A stretch of DNA of 64,000 nt from UBA9926 sp913064795 (GTDB taxonomy: Bacteria > Pseudomonadota > Gammaproteobacteria > Pseudomonadales > Azotimanducaceae), in contig JBJKZD010000010.1 in the NCBI GenBank assembly GCA_045560765.1, positions 248,001 to 312,000 on the forward strand. Direction: 5' to 3'. A program made the position numbers and the translations under genes. Positions within the stretch are counted from its first letter, which is position 1. Each line of letters opens with the position of its first letter. The notes under the pieces were generated by a model. The model did no database searches and had not been told where the DNA came from. It saw only the letters and a list, made by a program, of their open reading frames with translations. Shown here one piece after another: positions 27,171 through 36,143 of the stretch.

Positions 27171-30100
27171 ATGAGTTTCAACGGTATTTTAATTGCTAAC
27201 CGCGGCGAGATCGCTATTCGAATTACTAGAGCGGCCCAAGACCTGGGTTTACGCACGGTTGCGGTCTACTCGGAGGACGATGCATTGAGCCTGCATACGC
27301 AGATCGCAGATGACGCTGTTGCCTTAGAGGGGATTGGTGCTGCGGCCTATTTGAATATGGAGGCGGTTATTGGTGCCGCGCAGCAGGCCAACTGTGATGC
27401 CATCCATCCTGGTTATGGTTTTCTGTCTGAGCAAGATGCCTTCGCAGAACGCTGCACGGAAGCCGGGATTAAGTTTATCGGTCCCAGCCCTGCGCATTTG
27501 CGTTTATTTGGGGATAAAGCCCAAGCACGAGCGGCGGCGGTCGCGGCTGGGGTGCCGGTTATGCCCGGGCTTGATCGTGCGGTGACTTTGGCCGAGGCGG
27601 AGTCCTTCTTCGATGACCATCCCGAGGGCATTATGATCAAGGCGCTTGCTGGTGGGGGCGGTCGCGGGACCCGGGCTGTAACCCAAAGGGAAGACTTAGC
27701 AGGGGCATTTGAGCGCTGTCAATCTGAGGCGAAGGCGGCATTTGGTCTTGCTGATGTCTATGTCGAATGTTTCATGTCCCGCGCTCAGCACGTCGAAGTG
27801 CAAATTATTGGGGATGAATCCGGCGCGGTCAGTCACTTGGGCGAGCGAGAATGCTCGGCCCAACGGCGCAATCAAAAGGTCGTAGAAATTGCACCGGCTC
27901 CGGCTTTAGATGAAGCGCTGCGAGTTCGAATCATTGACGCTGCAATGACCTTGGCCAAACAAGAACAGTATCAAAGCCTCGGGACGTTTGAGTTTTTGGT
28001 GGATGCTTCCGGAACCGGGCCGGAGTTTGTTTTTATTGAGGCCAATGCCCGGCTGCAAGTCGAGCACACGGTCACTGAAGAAGTCACTGGTGTTGACTTA
28101 GTTCAGAGTCAAATTCAAGTGGCGATGGGCGCATCGCTTGCCTCGTTGGGTTTGAGTGACCCGATTTGGCCCCGGGGTTTTGCCATTCAAGCGCGGGTCA
28201 ATATGGAAACCCTGCGGGGTGATGGCAGTGTGTTACCCGGGTCGGGCACGCTCAACGCTTATGACCCTCCGAGTGGTCCTGGGGTCAGGGTCGATGGCTT
28301 TGGCTATGTCGGTTATCAGACGTCCACGGCCTTTGATTCGCTGTTAGCAAAAGTCATTATCTCGCACAAAGCCCCTGATTTTTCCGCGGTCTGCGCAAAA
28401 ACGCTGAGAGCATTGGCAGAGTTTCGTATCGAGGGCGTCAGTACCAACACTGAGTTCCTGATGAATCTAATCACGCATTCTGATTTTGCGGCGGGTGAGA
28501 TCCACACCCGTTGGGTTGATGACAACCTGACGACCTTGGCTGCGCCGTCCGAGGCGCGAAGGCGTTTTGTAAGCCCGCAAGCTGCTCCCGGGGGCGATGG
28601 GTTCGCCGGCGCTAAGGTGGATACATCGGACCCGCTGGCACTTTTTGCGCACGATGCTGATGTTAAAGCCCGACAGAGCGCCGTCCAAGAAGCTGCGCCG
28701 GCGCTGGTAGGCCCGAACGGCTCGACCCCCGTGAGCTCGCCGATCCAGGGCACGATCGTGAGTATTGGTGTCTCGGCTGGCGATGAGGTCCGGGCTGGGC
28801 AGCAACTGGCGGTAGTAGAAGCGATGAAGATGGAGCATGTGATTGCAGCTGAGCATGACGGCATTGTGCGGCAGGTCACAATGGTCGCAGGCGATGTGGT
28901 GCGTGAAGCGTATCCGATTGTCTTTGTCGAAGCGGCGGAAGTGACCGGCGGTGTAACGGCTGAATCAGAAGTCATTGACCTCGATCATATTCGTGCTGAT
29001 TTGAAGGAAAATTATGATCGCCATGCTTTTACCCTGGATGAAAATCGCGCAGAAGCAGTCGCCAAGCGACATGCCCGGGGTGGACGGATGCCGCGACAAA
29101 ACATCCAGGAATTAATGGATGAAGGCTCCTTTAAAGAATACTGGCCGCTGATTGTTGCGCGTCAACATAAGCGTCAAGACATCGAAACCCTTCGCGAGCG
29201 CACCCCGGGCGACGGTGTGGTGGCTGGCACAGGCACGATCAATGCGGATCTGTTTGGCGATGAAGCCGCGAGGGCCATGGTGGTGCACTATGATTATACG
29301 GTTTTGGCAGGCACCCAGGGCGCTCGTAACCATTACAAGCAAGACCGGATGTTTGAGCTGGCCTTGAGGTTTCGTATGCCGATCGTTCTCTTTGGCGAGG
29401 GTGGGGGGGGTCGACCCGGTGATGATTCCACGGGTCCTGGTGTTGCCTTTGATACGCATACCTTCACCCAGTTCTCGCAGCTCTCAGGCGCGGTACCGAT
29501 GATCGGTGTCAATCATGGACGCTGTTTTGCTGGCAATACAGCGCTGCTGGCCTGTTGTGATGTCATCATTGCCACGAAGGATTCCACCATCGCGATGGGC
29601 GGGCCGGCCATGATCGAAGGTGGTGGTTTAGGGATTTATACCCCTGAGGAAGTCGGGCCAATGTCGTTTCAAGTGCCCAATGGCGTGGTGGACATACTGG
29701 TTGAAGACGAAGCCGAGGCGGTCCGTGTGGCCAAGCAATACTTGTCTTACTTTCAAGGAAGAGTCGAGCAGTGGGAGGCCCCGGATCAGCGCAAGTTGCG
29801 CCACATCGTGCCAGAGAACCGGCTTCGGCTTTATGACATGCGTGAGGTTATCGCGACAATCGCGGATGAAGAGTCGGTCCTCGAGATTCGCGAAGGATTT
29901 GGCGTCGGAGTGATCACTTGCTTCATCAGGGTTGAAGGACGTCCCATGGGCGTGATTGCAAACAACCCGCATCATCTAGCGGGTGCGATTGACTCTGACG
30001 GTGCCGATAAAGGAACGCGGTTCATTCAATTGTGTGATGCGTTTGATATCCCCATTCTCAGTCTCATGGATTGCCCTGGAATGATGGTGGGCCCCGACGT

Positions 30101-30545
30101 CGAGGCGACCGCCTTAGTCCGGCATTGTGTACGAATGTTTAACGCCGGGGCCAATTTGACCACGCCACTGTTTGGGGTGGTGGTTCGAAAAGCCTACGGA
30201 CTGGGTGTGCAGGCCATGTGCGGGGCCAGTGCGTTGGTAGGTTTCTTTACGGTTGCCTGGCCGACGGCTGAGTTTGCGGGGATGAATATCGAAGGGTCCG
30301 TGAAGCTTGGATATCGCAAAGAGCTAATGGCCATCGAAGACCCTCAAGAACGCGCGGACGAATTTGCTCGGCGTGTGGACCGGGCCTATGACTCGGCGAA
30401 AGCCGTCAACGCGGCAGCGGGTGGTGGTATCGATGATGTCATTGATCCGGCAGAGACCCGGTCTTGGGTTGCCGAGAGTTTGAAGCGCCTTCCCCCAAAG
30501 CCTGTGCGCACCGAGAAAAAGTACCCTTATGTAGATACCTGGTAG
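27171..30545 (+). CDS. Single-chain acyl-CoA carboxylase (BC-BCCP-CT fusion)
   Basis: 1124-residue biotin enzyme with all carboxylase activities in one chain. Residues 1-450: biotin carboxylase (ILIANRGEIAIRI, the ATP-grasp glycine loop KALAGGGGRGTRAV near 160, ECSAQRRNQKVVEIAPAP, FIEANARLQVEHTVTEE). Residues about 520-592: biotinyl domain with EAMKMEH and biotinyl K553. Residues about 610-1124: alpha+beta carboxyltransferase (GGRMPRQNIQELMDEGSF, FGEGGGGRPGDD, and the C-terminal half with DCPGMMVGPDVE). It resembles the long-chain acyl-CoA carboxylase described in mycobacteria more than the multi-subunit PCC or MCC. It stands alone, so chain-length preference cannot be inferred from neighbours. 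It would supply malonyl- or methylmalonyl-type CoA esters. Confidence 0.92.
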   Translation: MSFNGILIANRGEIAIRITRAAQDLGLRTVAVYSEDDALSLHTQIADDAVALEGIGAAAYLNMEAVIGAAQQANCDAIHPGYGFLSEQDAFAERCTEAGIKFIGPSPAHLRLFGDKAQARAAAVAAGVPVMPGLDRAVTLAEAESFFDDHPEGIMIKALAGGGGRGTRAVTQREDLAGAFERCQSEAKAAFGLADVYVECFMSRAQHVEVQIIGDESGAVSHLGERECSAQRRNQKVVEIAPAPALDEALRVRIIDAAMTLAKQEQYQSLGTFEFLVDASGTGPEFVFIEANARLQVEHTVTEEVTGVDLVQSQIQVAMGASLASLGLSDPIWPRGFAIQARVNMETLRGDGSVLPGSGTLNAYDPPSGPGVRVDGFGYVGYQTSTAFDSLLAKVIISHKAPDFSAVCAKTLRALAEFRIEGVSTNTEFLMNLITHSDFAAGEIHTRWVDDNLTTLAAPSEARRRFVSPQAAPGGDGFAGAKVDTSDPLALFAHDADVKARQSAVQEAAPALVGPNGSTPVSSPIQGTIVSIGVSAGDEVRAGQQLAVVEAMKMEHVIAAEHDGIVRQVTMVAGDVVREAYPIVFVEAAEVTGGVTAESEVIDLDHIRADLKENYDRHAFTLDENRAEAVAKRHARGGRMPRQNIQELMDEGSFKEYWPLIVARQHKRQDIETLRERTPGDGVVAGTGTINADLFGDEAARAMVVHYDYTVLAGTQGARNHYKQDRMFELALRFRMPIVLFGEGGGGRPGDDSTGPGVAFDTHTFTQFSQLSGAVPMIGVNHGRCFAGNTALLACCDVIIATKDSTIAMGGPAMIEGGGLGIYTPEEVGPMSFQVPNGVVDILVEDEAEAVRVAKQYLSYFQGRVEQWEAPDQRKLRHIVPENRLRLYDMREVIATIADEESVLEIREGFGVGVITCFIRVEGRPMGVIANNPHHLAGAIDSDGADKGTRFIQLCDAFDIPILSLMDCPGMMVGPDVEATALVRHCVRMFNAGANLTTPLFGVVVRKAYGLGVQAMCGASALVGFFTVAWPTAEFAGMNIEGSVKLGYRKELMAIEDPQERADEFARRVDRAYDSAKAVNAAAGGGIDDVIDPAETRSWVAESLKRLPPKPVRTEKKYPYVDTW

Positions 30546-30738
30546 AGCCTTTGAGGGCTCGTCGCCGAGAGCGTTCCGGGTTTGACGCGAGTTGAAGCAG
30601 GATAGCGATCGAGTCGAGAGCGTTTCGAGTGGTCAGGAAAACGGGCAGATGCGCGAGATAAGCAGATGGCTCGGGTTACATTGAGCCCCAGTGATTGGGC
30701 AGGAATCGTCATTCCAATAACGAGTATGTGCGACCCCT

Positions 30739-30771
30739 CATGAACGGGCAGCGCTAGGCTGCCCGTTCATG
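30739..30771. terminator. Long perfect hairpin between convergent genes
   Basis: A 14-bp perfect inverted repeat (30739-30752 with 30758-30771, loop of 5) lies between the convergent carboxylase and small secreted protein genes. No T-run follows on either strand, so it is terminator-like but may instead be an RNA-stabilising hairpin acting on both transcripts. Confidence 0.6.
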
Positions 30772-30777
30772 TATCGA

Positions 30778-31044
30778 TCAAGCCTCCTGTTGGGTCGTCT
30801 GTTCAGCAGAGTCTTGAGTCTCGGGCAGCTTTACCGTGTAGCCCTTTGCTTTCCACTGGGCGAGGGTACGGCATTTCATGGTGGTCCGATTGCCGGTGTA
30901 GTCTCGAACCTTTACTTTGGCGCAGAACTTACCGTCATCGGTTACTTTTGCTTTGTAGTCGGTGGCTGTGTCGTCGGCGATGGCGGTGCCCGCGAAGGTA
31001 GCCATAGCGATGGTCAGTAGTGCGTTTCTTGCTGCGTTTTTCAT
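30778..31044 (-). CDS. Small secreted protein of unknown function
   Basis: 88 residues. A Sec signal peptide (MKNAARNALLTIAMATFAG, cleavage after TAIA) precedes a mature chain of about 65 residues with two cysteines (KFCAKV and TMKCRT), many lysines, and a Gln/Thr-rich tail. The two cysteines could form a periplasmic disulfide. A clear ribosome site AAGGAA lies 6 bases before ATG. I do not recognise a family. It is convergent with the carboxylase gene and followed by a 14-bp hairpin that may end its transcript. Confidence 0.75.
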   Translation of the reverse strand: MKNAARNALLTIAMATFAGTAIADDTATDYKAKVTDDGKFCAKVKVRDYTGNRTTMKCRTLAQWKAKGYTVKLPETQDSAEQTTQQEA

Positions 31045-31376
31045 ATCAATTCCTTTTGATGATGTTGGTTTGGGTCTGGTCCATTGGCTTCCTCAATGGC
31101 CTGTTGGGTCATCCACTTGACTAGCAACTGGTTGACTCTCTCGGTCAAAAGCAAGGGGTATGCCAAAACTAAAACAGCGAGCAATCAGCACGCAAAAAGC
31201 GCTGTTTAACCACACATTTTCTGCTGACGAGCATAAAAGCCTTGGAGTCGTGGGTTTGCTTTGCCCAAAAGTGTGCACGCGCACCAATACGGGTGGGGTT
31301 TTAGGGGTCAGTTGTTCTCGAGCTAAATCGTGATGGGCGGAACGAGGATTCATGGAACGAGGCTAGATAAAAGGAA
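31045..31376. other. Intergenic region 5' of the microsatellite
   Basis: No supported gene. It contains the promoter of the small secreted protein (minus strand). Small ORFs on the minus strand have no motifs or ribosome sites. Confidence 0.4.
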
Positions 31377-31538
31377 GATACAAAGATACAAAGATACAAA
31401 GATACAAAGATACAAAGATACGAAGATAGAAAGGTAGATAGAAGAAGAGATAGGGATAGAGATAGGGATAGAGATAGAGATAGAGATAGGGATAGAGATA
31501 GGGATAGAGATAGAGATACAGATAGAAATACAGATAGA
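31377..31538. repeat. Compound microsatellite: octamer array followed by hexamer array
   Basis: 31377-31416 is five exact copies of GATACAAA, followed by diverging copies (GATACGAA, GATAGAAA) to about 31432. From 31449 to 31538 there are about fifteen hexamers, mainly GATAGA and GATAGG in partly alternating order, ending in degenerate GATACA/AATACA. The tetramer GATA is common to both arrays, suggesting one origin by slippage. Arrays of this length are rare in bacterial chromosomes. The minus strand reads as an open frame of alternating Ser-Leu (133 codons in total), because hexamers keep frame. There is no start-site support for translation. Confidence 0.97.
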
Positions 31539-31940
31539 GAGATGAACCCTCGATGCAGATCCGATAGATGGCGGGGCCGAATGACAGCGGTCTGAAAGTA
31601 TGAGGGCTGATTGGTTGAAAGGCGCTGGGTAAGGGCGCTTCTCAATCCTGAATGATGAATCTCACCGATTCTTAGCAAGGGCCGACTATCCCTCACTGCC
31701 ACTGGCGCTCAGTCCGATGGCAGGGCGCCGCACGTGTTTTTTCAATCAAAGGAAATCGACCCTGGCCAGTGCGCTCTGAGAGTTTGACAGGATAAAAACC
31801 AAGTGCGCTCGTTCTCCCGTGAGTGATAGGTACAAGCCGTGCTTGTTACAAGCGTAAACGATCTCTGTGCCCAATTCGTAGCGCGCACCAGGCGGCATCA
31901 AAGGCGCCCAGTCTAAAAACGCCGTTGATGATTCGCTGTT
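31539..31940. other. Intergenic region between microsatellite and amine oxidase
   Basis: About 400 bases downstream of the minus-strand amine oxidase gene. No supported gene, and no clear terminator hairpin with a T-run was found. Confidence 0.4.
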
Positions 31941-33845
31941 TCAGTCCTTCGCACAGGCGTTTGACGGCGGCACGTTGAGGGTTGGGTTGCGATCAAAGAA
32001 TCCCACGGGCATCAGTGAGAATCCGCAGTATTCAACCGGCATGACCGGCCAGTCCTCGGGTCGCGGCATATGGGTTACGCCGGTGGTATGCCACACCACC
32101 AAGTCCTTTGACTCGAGTTGTCGATCGGCTTCGATCCATTTGGGGAGCCCATCGCCGCCTTTGTTCAGAAGATTGGGGTAGTCACCCGCCGCATTGAAGG
32201 CACCTTCCTCAAATTGGGTGACCCAAAGGTTGTGTTTTGCAAAACCGGCTCTTTTGGCCATGATCGAATGGTCATCAGCGAGGAGTGTTGGCGAAGCGGA
32301 GGGTAGGAGCTTCCATGCTACTGGCTTGCCAAGACCGTTCTTTCGGTCGGGGTTGACCACTTTCCAATAGCGTGACCGCTGGGGGTAACAGTCCCGCTGA
32401 GCCTGTTGCTCGGTTGCAAGGAGTGTGGTTTTTGCACGAAACGCAGTGCCCTCTGGATTGTCATCGCTGATTGGGACAGTTTCAGCCTCTACCTCATAAA
32501 CACTGTTTTCGAGACCATCGATATTGAAGTCGAGTCTGAAGCAGAACAGATGCTGATGGATCGGCGAGGTCACGTTGGGCGCCACCAGCGGCGCAACGTC
32601 GGGTCGTTCGCCGCCATCTTCGATCGCACTCACCCCAATGATGCCGGTGAGTTTCACCTCCATTTGAATGGTGCCATCGAGATAGAGGTACCAAAAAAAG
32701 CCGTATTCATAATTCCCCACTGTGTGAACCGCACTGATTACAAGTCGGCGAGATCGCCGCACTTCAGTGGACTGGGTGAGAGAATCTCGGTGTTTCCACA
32801 AAATGCCATAGTCTTCCTCGTGCATGCAGATGGCATTTTCAATCCTGCGGGCGGTGCCGTTCCAGTTCACGACGTTATGATCGAAGTAATAGATTTCGCC
32901 CAAACAGTCGCAACCCAAAGTTAAGGAATTGGTCAGTGATCCAATGTTTGCCTCGCCTGCATCAAAGACATGCTTCCAGTTGTGCATGGGGTCGGTATCG
33001 CCATAGGGCACCACCATTTCTGAGAGCGCGGCTCGATACAAAATAGACCGGTTCTCATCCCCGTCTTGATAGCTCAATTGATGGAGCACTAGACCGTTGG
33101 TTGGGTGAATGGAGACGCGGAAGTTAAAACCTTCCCATTGGACCGCGTGGCCGTCGACCTGAAACGAAGCGCCTTCTGGTTGGACGATGTCGATTGGTCT
33201 CAAGCTGTCACGGAACTCAGGTTGGCTGGCTGCATCATAGCGGGCGCCTTCCGGTGGCAGCGGCACAACGCCGTGATCTTCAAGGTGTGCAACCTTACCT
33301 GCGGTCAGATCGACATGGGCAATTAAGCCCTGCACGGGTCGAGCGTAGGCATTGTCTGTTGGATCTTCTTTGACAAAGCTGATGGCGCGGTGAACCCGGT
33401 GACCTTCCGGCACGCTAGGGTGGACGTAACCGCCAGTTGGCCATGGATCGATCTGCACGAGGTCAAAGTCGGTTACGCCGCGCAGGCGCATTGCCGCCTG
33501 CCAATCGGGATCTGCTTTCGTGATCTGAATCGCGGCGACAAAATCCGCGAGCCCAATAGATGCCTGACCCGACTCAATGCGGTTGATGACGACAGCTTGA
33601 GTACTAAGGTTCACAAGCCCCTCAAAGCCCCCGTCGCGTTTGCCCTCAGCAGGGTGGTCGTAGCCAACAAAACGCAATTCACGCTGCACAGCATTGCCCG
33701 CCTGGTGGCGCAATACGTCAGCTTTTTTTGGCTCAATTAAATTGACCGAGGAGAATGAGGCTTGCTCACCAAGTTGTGCGGCAACCAACGTCGCGCCTTG
33801 TTCGATTTCTTCGGTTGTCAGTGGGCTGAGTGGGTGAGTCGTCAT
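31941..33845 (-). CDS. Copper-containing primary-amine oxidase
   Basis: 634-residue copper/topaquinone amine oxidase: RCH2NH2 + O2 + H2O gives aldehyde, NH3 and H2O2. The cofactor tyrosine is Y379 in the motif NYEY. The catalytic base is D in VFDAGE near 295. Copper histidines are in HQHLF near 430 and THMPRPEDWPVMP near 590. Two N-terminal small domains (LSPLTTEEIEQGA onward) are present, and length fits the bacterial histamine/phenethylamine oxidase type. I chose ATG at 33845 because TAGGAG lies 8 bases before it; a TTG 33 bases upstream is less likely. There is no signal peptide, so it is cytoplasmic. It follows a saccharopine-dehydrogenase-like gene by 63 bases, probably in one operon. 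Confidence 0.94.
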   Translation of the reverse strand: MTTHPLSPLTTEEIEQGATLVAAQLGEQASFSSVNLIEPKKADVLRHQAGNAVQRELRFVGYDHPAEGKRDGGFEGLVNLSTQAVVINRIESGQASIGLADFVAAIQITKADPDWQAAMRLRGVTDFDLVQIDPWPTGGYVHPSVPEGHRVHRAISFVKEDPTDNAYARPVQGLIAHVDLTAGKVAHLEDHGVVPLPPEGARYDAASQPEFRDSLRPIDIVQPEGASFQVDGHAVQWEGFNFRVSIHPTNGLVLHQLSYQDGDENRSILYRAALSEMVVPYGDTDPMHNWKHVFDAGEANIGSLTNSLTLGCDCLGEIYYFDHNVVNWNGTARRIENAICMHEEDYGILWKHRDSLTQSTEVRRSRRLVISAVHTVGNYEYGFFWYLYLDGTIQMEVKLTGIIGVSAIEDGGERPDVAPLVAPNVTSPIHQHLFCFRLDFNIDGLENSVYEVEAETVPISDDNPEGTAFRAKTTLLATEQQAQRDCYPQRSRYWKVVNPDRKNGLGKPVAWKLLPSASPTLLADDHSIMAKRAGFAKHNLWVTQFEEGAFNAAGDYPNLLNKGGDGLPKWIEADRQLESKDLVVWHTTGVTHMPRPEDWPVMPVEYCGFSLMPVGFFDRNPTLNVPPSNACAKD

Positions 33846-33908
33846 GCTACTTACTCCTAACGTTTTTTTGATCGGCAACTGCCGAGATGATGCGTAAACC
33901 GGTGTTGA

Positions 33909-35099
33909 TCACCACGAGCACGAAATCTTGATGTTATCTTCGAACGCGATGGAAGAGAGATGGGTTAAGTGTCCCAGTTGGACCAGGACCTCTTCTAAAA
34001 ACAGTTTCGGGTTGATGTGTCCCGCCTCGGGAGAAAAGACACCTGTCTCTTTCAGCTGGCCGTCGATCAGAAACTTCACGCCACAGGCCAGGGGAATACC
34101 GGTAATTGCGCCCATGCCGATTTCATTGGCTTCTGCCGCTTGCGTGGCTGGATCTATAAAGGACACCCCAACAGAAGCTGGCCTGCCATCTTTGGCGCCG
34201 ATCGCCAATCCGTACATGACCGGTGGCGCCTCTGGACCGTTAACTTGGGCGCTGACATCGATGGTCTTCTCAAACCAAGTCAAAAAGTTCGCTGCGCGCA
34301 CCTTGCTGATGAGGCGCCAGTCTACAAGTCGCATGATCGTTTTAAGCAACCAAGAATCGATCCCGCCGCCATGGGCGAGGTTCAGGGAGGCTCGCAATTT
34401 TGGGTAGTTGTGCGGAAACGTAACGGCTTCAGGATGACCAAAGATACAGCCCTCAAAAGAAGGTAGGCCTGGATAGCGGACCGTAATCGGCGCCAGCGGC
34501 CGAGCCATCTCAAAGCGGTTATCCCGGAAGATCTGCACGCGACCGGTCATTTGTTCAATCGCGTGCAACACGGCTGCATTGGTTCCTTGCTGGGACGAGG
34601 ATTTCTCGGGTTTGGCGTCTCCGATATCCCAGCCTGTATAGACAGTATCGACGGTATCAAGCGCTTGCATCGCGACCAGCGCCAACAAGTTAGACACGCC
34701 TGGACTAGCGCCCAGTCCGATGGTTGCGCATATTCCTGCTTTCTTAGCGGCCTGATCTAACTGAAGCATTTCAATCGTTGGCTCCCAATCATCGCAGATA
34801 TCGAAGTAGTGACAACCCGCATCAATGCAGGCTTTGAGTATCGGGACCCCGAAACGAAAAAACGGGCCGCAAGTATTCATTACGATGTCAACACCCGATA
34901 GCGCGGCTTGCAGTGCCAGGGTGTCGTTGACGTCTAGCGCTATAGCACTGACTTTGTCATTCATCTCGTCGGCGAACCCGCGAGCGCTCTCTAGGTGGAG
35001 GTCTGCGACGATGATTTTCTCGACCTTCTCAAAATGCTGAACAGCATTGACCGCGAATCGACCCATGCCGCCGCTGCCTCCAATGGCTAGGATTTTCAT
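33909..35099 (-). CDS. Saccharopine dehydrogenase-like NAD(P)-binding protein
   Basis: 396 residues. An N-terminal Rossmann fold (ILAIGGSGGMGRFAVNAV, residues 3-20, then KIIVADLH) and GVDIVMNTCGPFFRFGVPILKACIDAGCHYFDICDD at about 70-105 are typical of the saccharopine dehydrogenase/reductase family. LGASPGVSNLLA follows near 130. GGAGGC stands 4-9 bases before ATG. It precedes the amine oxidase gene on the same strand. Members catalyse reductive condensation or cleavage of amino acids or act on homospermidine-like amines; together with the amine oxidase an amine-metabolising role is likely. Exact reaction unknown. Confidence 0.82.
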   Translation of the reverse strand: MKILAIGGSGGMGRFAVNAVQHFEKVEKIIVADLHLESARGFADEMNDKVSAIALDVNDTLALQAALSGVDIVMNTCGPFFRFGVPILKACIDAGCHYFDICDDWEPTIEMLQLDQAAKKAGICATIGLGASPGVSNLLALVAMQALDTVDTVYTGWDIGDAKPEKSSSQQGTNAAVLHAIEQMTGRVQIFRDNRFEMARPLAPITVRYPGLPSFEGCIFGHPEAVTFPHNYPKLRASLNLAHGGGIDSWLLKTIMRLVDWRLISKVRAANFLTWFEKTIDVSAQVNGPEAPPVMYGLAIGAKDGRPASVGVSFIDPATQAAEANEIGMGAITGIPLACGVKFLIDGQLKETGVFSPEAGHINPKLFLEEVLVQLGHLTHLSSIAFEDNIKISCSW

Positions 35100-35150
35100 A
35101 TTGCCTCCAGCTACCTTTTAAACTTAGGACCCTTTTTATAAATTCCTGTA

Positions 35151-35181
35151 GACGAACAATTTGTTAGGCTACTGGTTCGTC
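35151..35181. promoter_or_regulatory. Inverted repeat upstream of the saccharopine-dehydrogenase-like gene
   Basis: Seven-bp arms GACGAAC (35151-35157) and GTTCGTC (35175-35181) with a 17-base spacer. They are just upstream of an A/T-rich minus-strand stretch (TTTATAAAAA) that could be the promoter of the gene at 35099. Candidate operator for the adjacent TetR protein, or a weak hairpin. Confidence 0.35.
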
Positions 35182-35305
35182 TTTGGCCAATGCTGGCCGG
35201 CATGCTTTGGTAACATCTCGGTGGTAGCGAAGTCCGGGGAGAATTTAGCAATGGTGCACATTGACAAGGTAGTGGGCCACATGGGGATGAGTACGGGGAA
35301 TCTCC

Positions 35306-35917
35306 TCATTGAACCTCCTTGATACGGACTGGAACGTGGCGCGCCAAGTACGCACCTTGCATTTCTACACACAGTTCGATCATACGGTCTGCTTTGGAGC
35401 TCGGTAAGTCATAAGTCAGATCAACCACCGCGACCACTGCCTCTAATGCAACGAGGATAGTCAGGACCATGTCATCATAGTCAAGGGTGCTGTCCCTAAC
35501 GATCAGATCGCCGGCAAACTGTTCCGCCAAACGTTGATTGTCCTCACGGTCTAGGGCCCTGAGGATAGGTGATGCCGCCATGGCTCGGCGTATGGCGACA
35601 CCGCCGGGCTGATTCTTCAAGCGCTCTACAAAAAGGTCAATGCCGGAGCGCCCCAGCCAATTTGGTCCCAATTCAAGAAACCAGCTGTCCCATTCTTCAA
35701 TCAAACGTTTAGCCAGGGTTGCGACGACGGACAATTTATTGGGGAAGTAGCGATACAGCGTCTGAATACCGATGCCAGCCCGCTCTGCAAGCAGGTTGGT
35801 AGAAAAACCATCCCAGCCGGTTTCTTCTAACACGACGCCTGCTGTCTCGAGAATATGGTCAAAGGTTTTGGCTGACCGCTCCTGAACAGGCCGCCGTCTA
35901 ATTTCCAGCTCACTCAT
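35306..35917 (-). CDS. TetR family transcriptional regulator
   Basis: 203 residues. TetR_N domain at about 8-60: RRPVQERSAKTFDHILETA, then the helix-turn-helix FSTNLLAERAGIGIQTLYRYFPNKLSVVATLA. The C-terminal ligand domain contains GVAIRRAMAASPILRALD, reminiscent of TetR_C subgroups. It is upstream of, and on the same strand as, the saccharopine-dehydrogenase-like and amine oxidase genes (206-base gap). It is therefore the probable regulator of amine oxidation. A perfect palindrome lies 27 bases before its start. Confidence 0.9.
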   Translation of the reverse strand: MSELEIRRRPVQERSAKTFDHILETAGVVLEETGWDGFSTNLLAERAGIGIQTLYRYFPNKLSVVATLAKRLIEEWDSWFLELGPNWLGRSGIDLFVERLKNQPGGVAIRRAMAASPILRALDREDNQRLAEQFAGDLIVRDSTLDYDDMVLTILVALEAVVAVVDLTYDLPSSKADRMIELCVEMQGAYLARHVPVRIKEVQ

Positions 35918-35943
35918 TGAAAATAGCTCGGATGCAATTAAAG

Positions 35944-35959
35944 AGAAGTATTTACTTCT
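35944..35959. promoter_or_regulatory. Palindrome upstream of TetR gene, candidate operator
   Basis: A perfect 16-bp palindromic site, AGAAGTA-TT-TACTTCT, lies 27 bases before the TetR start and about 185 bases before the plus-strand gene at 36144. Size and position fit a TetR dimer site. It could control both divergent genes. Confidence 0.55.
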
Positions 35960-36143
35960 TTTATCAGATTTGCAAACGCCCTTGTGATGTCAATAACGTC
36001 AGCGGAGCGGATGCGGGTACCATGTCTGAGTCGCGCATCGATACCAATCGCAGTAGAGGCGGAGTTGAGACCGGGGGTTCTCTTTGATATTTGAAGGGTT
36101 TATTATCTTATCGAGATAACCTCAGGGAAGAGGGAAAGTTGTT

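Noticed and set aside
28316..28975. 219-residue minus-strand ORF
   Set aside because: Antisense to the biotin carrier region of the acyl-CoA carboxylase; a Thr/Ser-rich shadow with no recognised domain.
31377..31538. CRISPR-like direct repeats
   Set aside because: Units of 6-8 bp without spacers; a microsatellite, and no cas genes are in the window.
31301..31702. 133-residue minus-strand ORF of alternating Ser-Leu
   Set aside because: It is a by-product of the hexamer microsatellite, which keeps frame. No ribosome site, no motif outside the repeat, and it opens across unrelated flanking sequence.
35169..35372. 67-residue minus-strand ORF between TetR and saccharopine-like genes
   Set aside because: Overlaps the 3' end of the TetR gene in another frame and has no motif or ribosome site.
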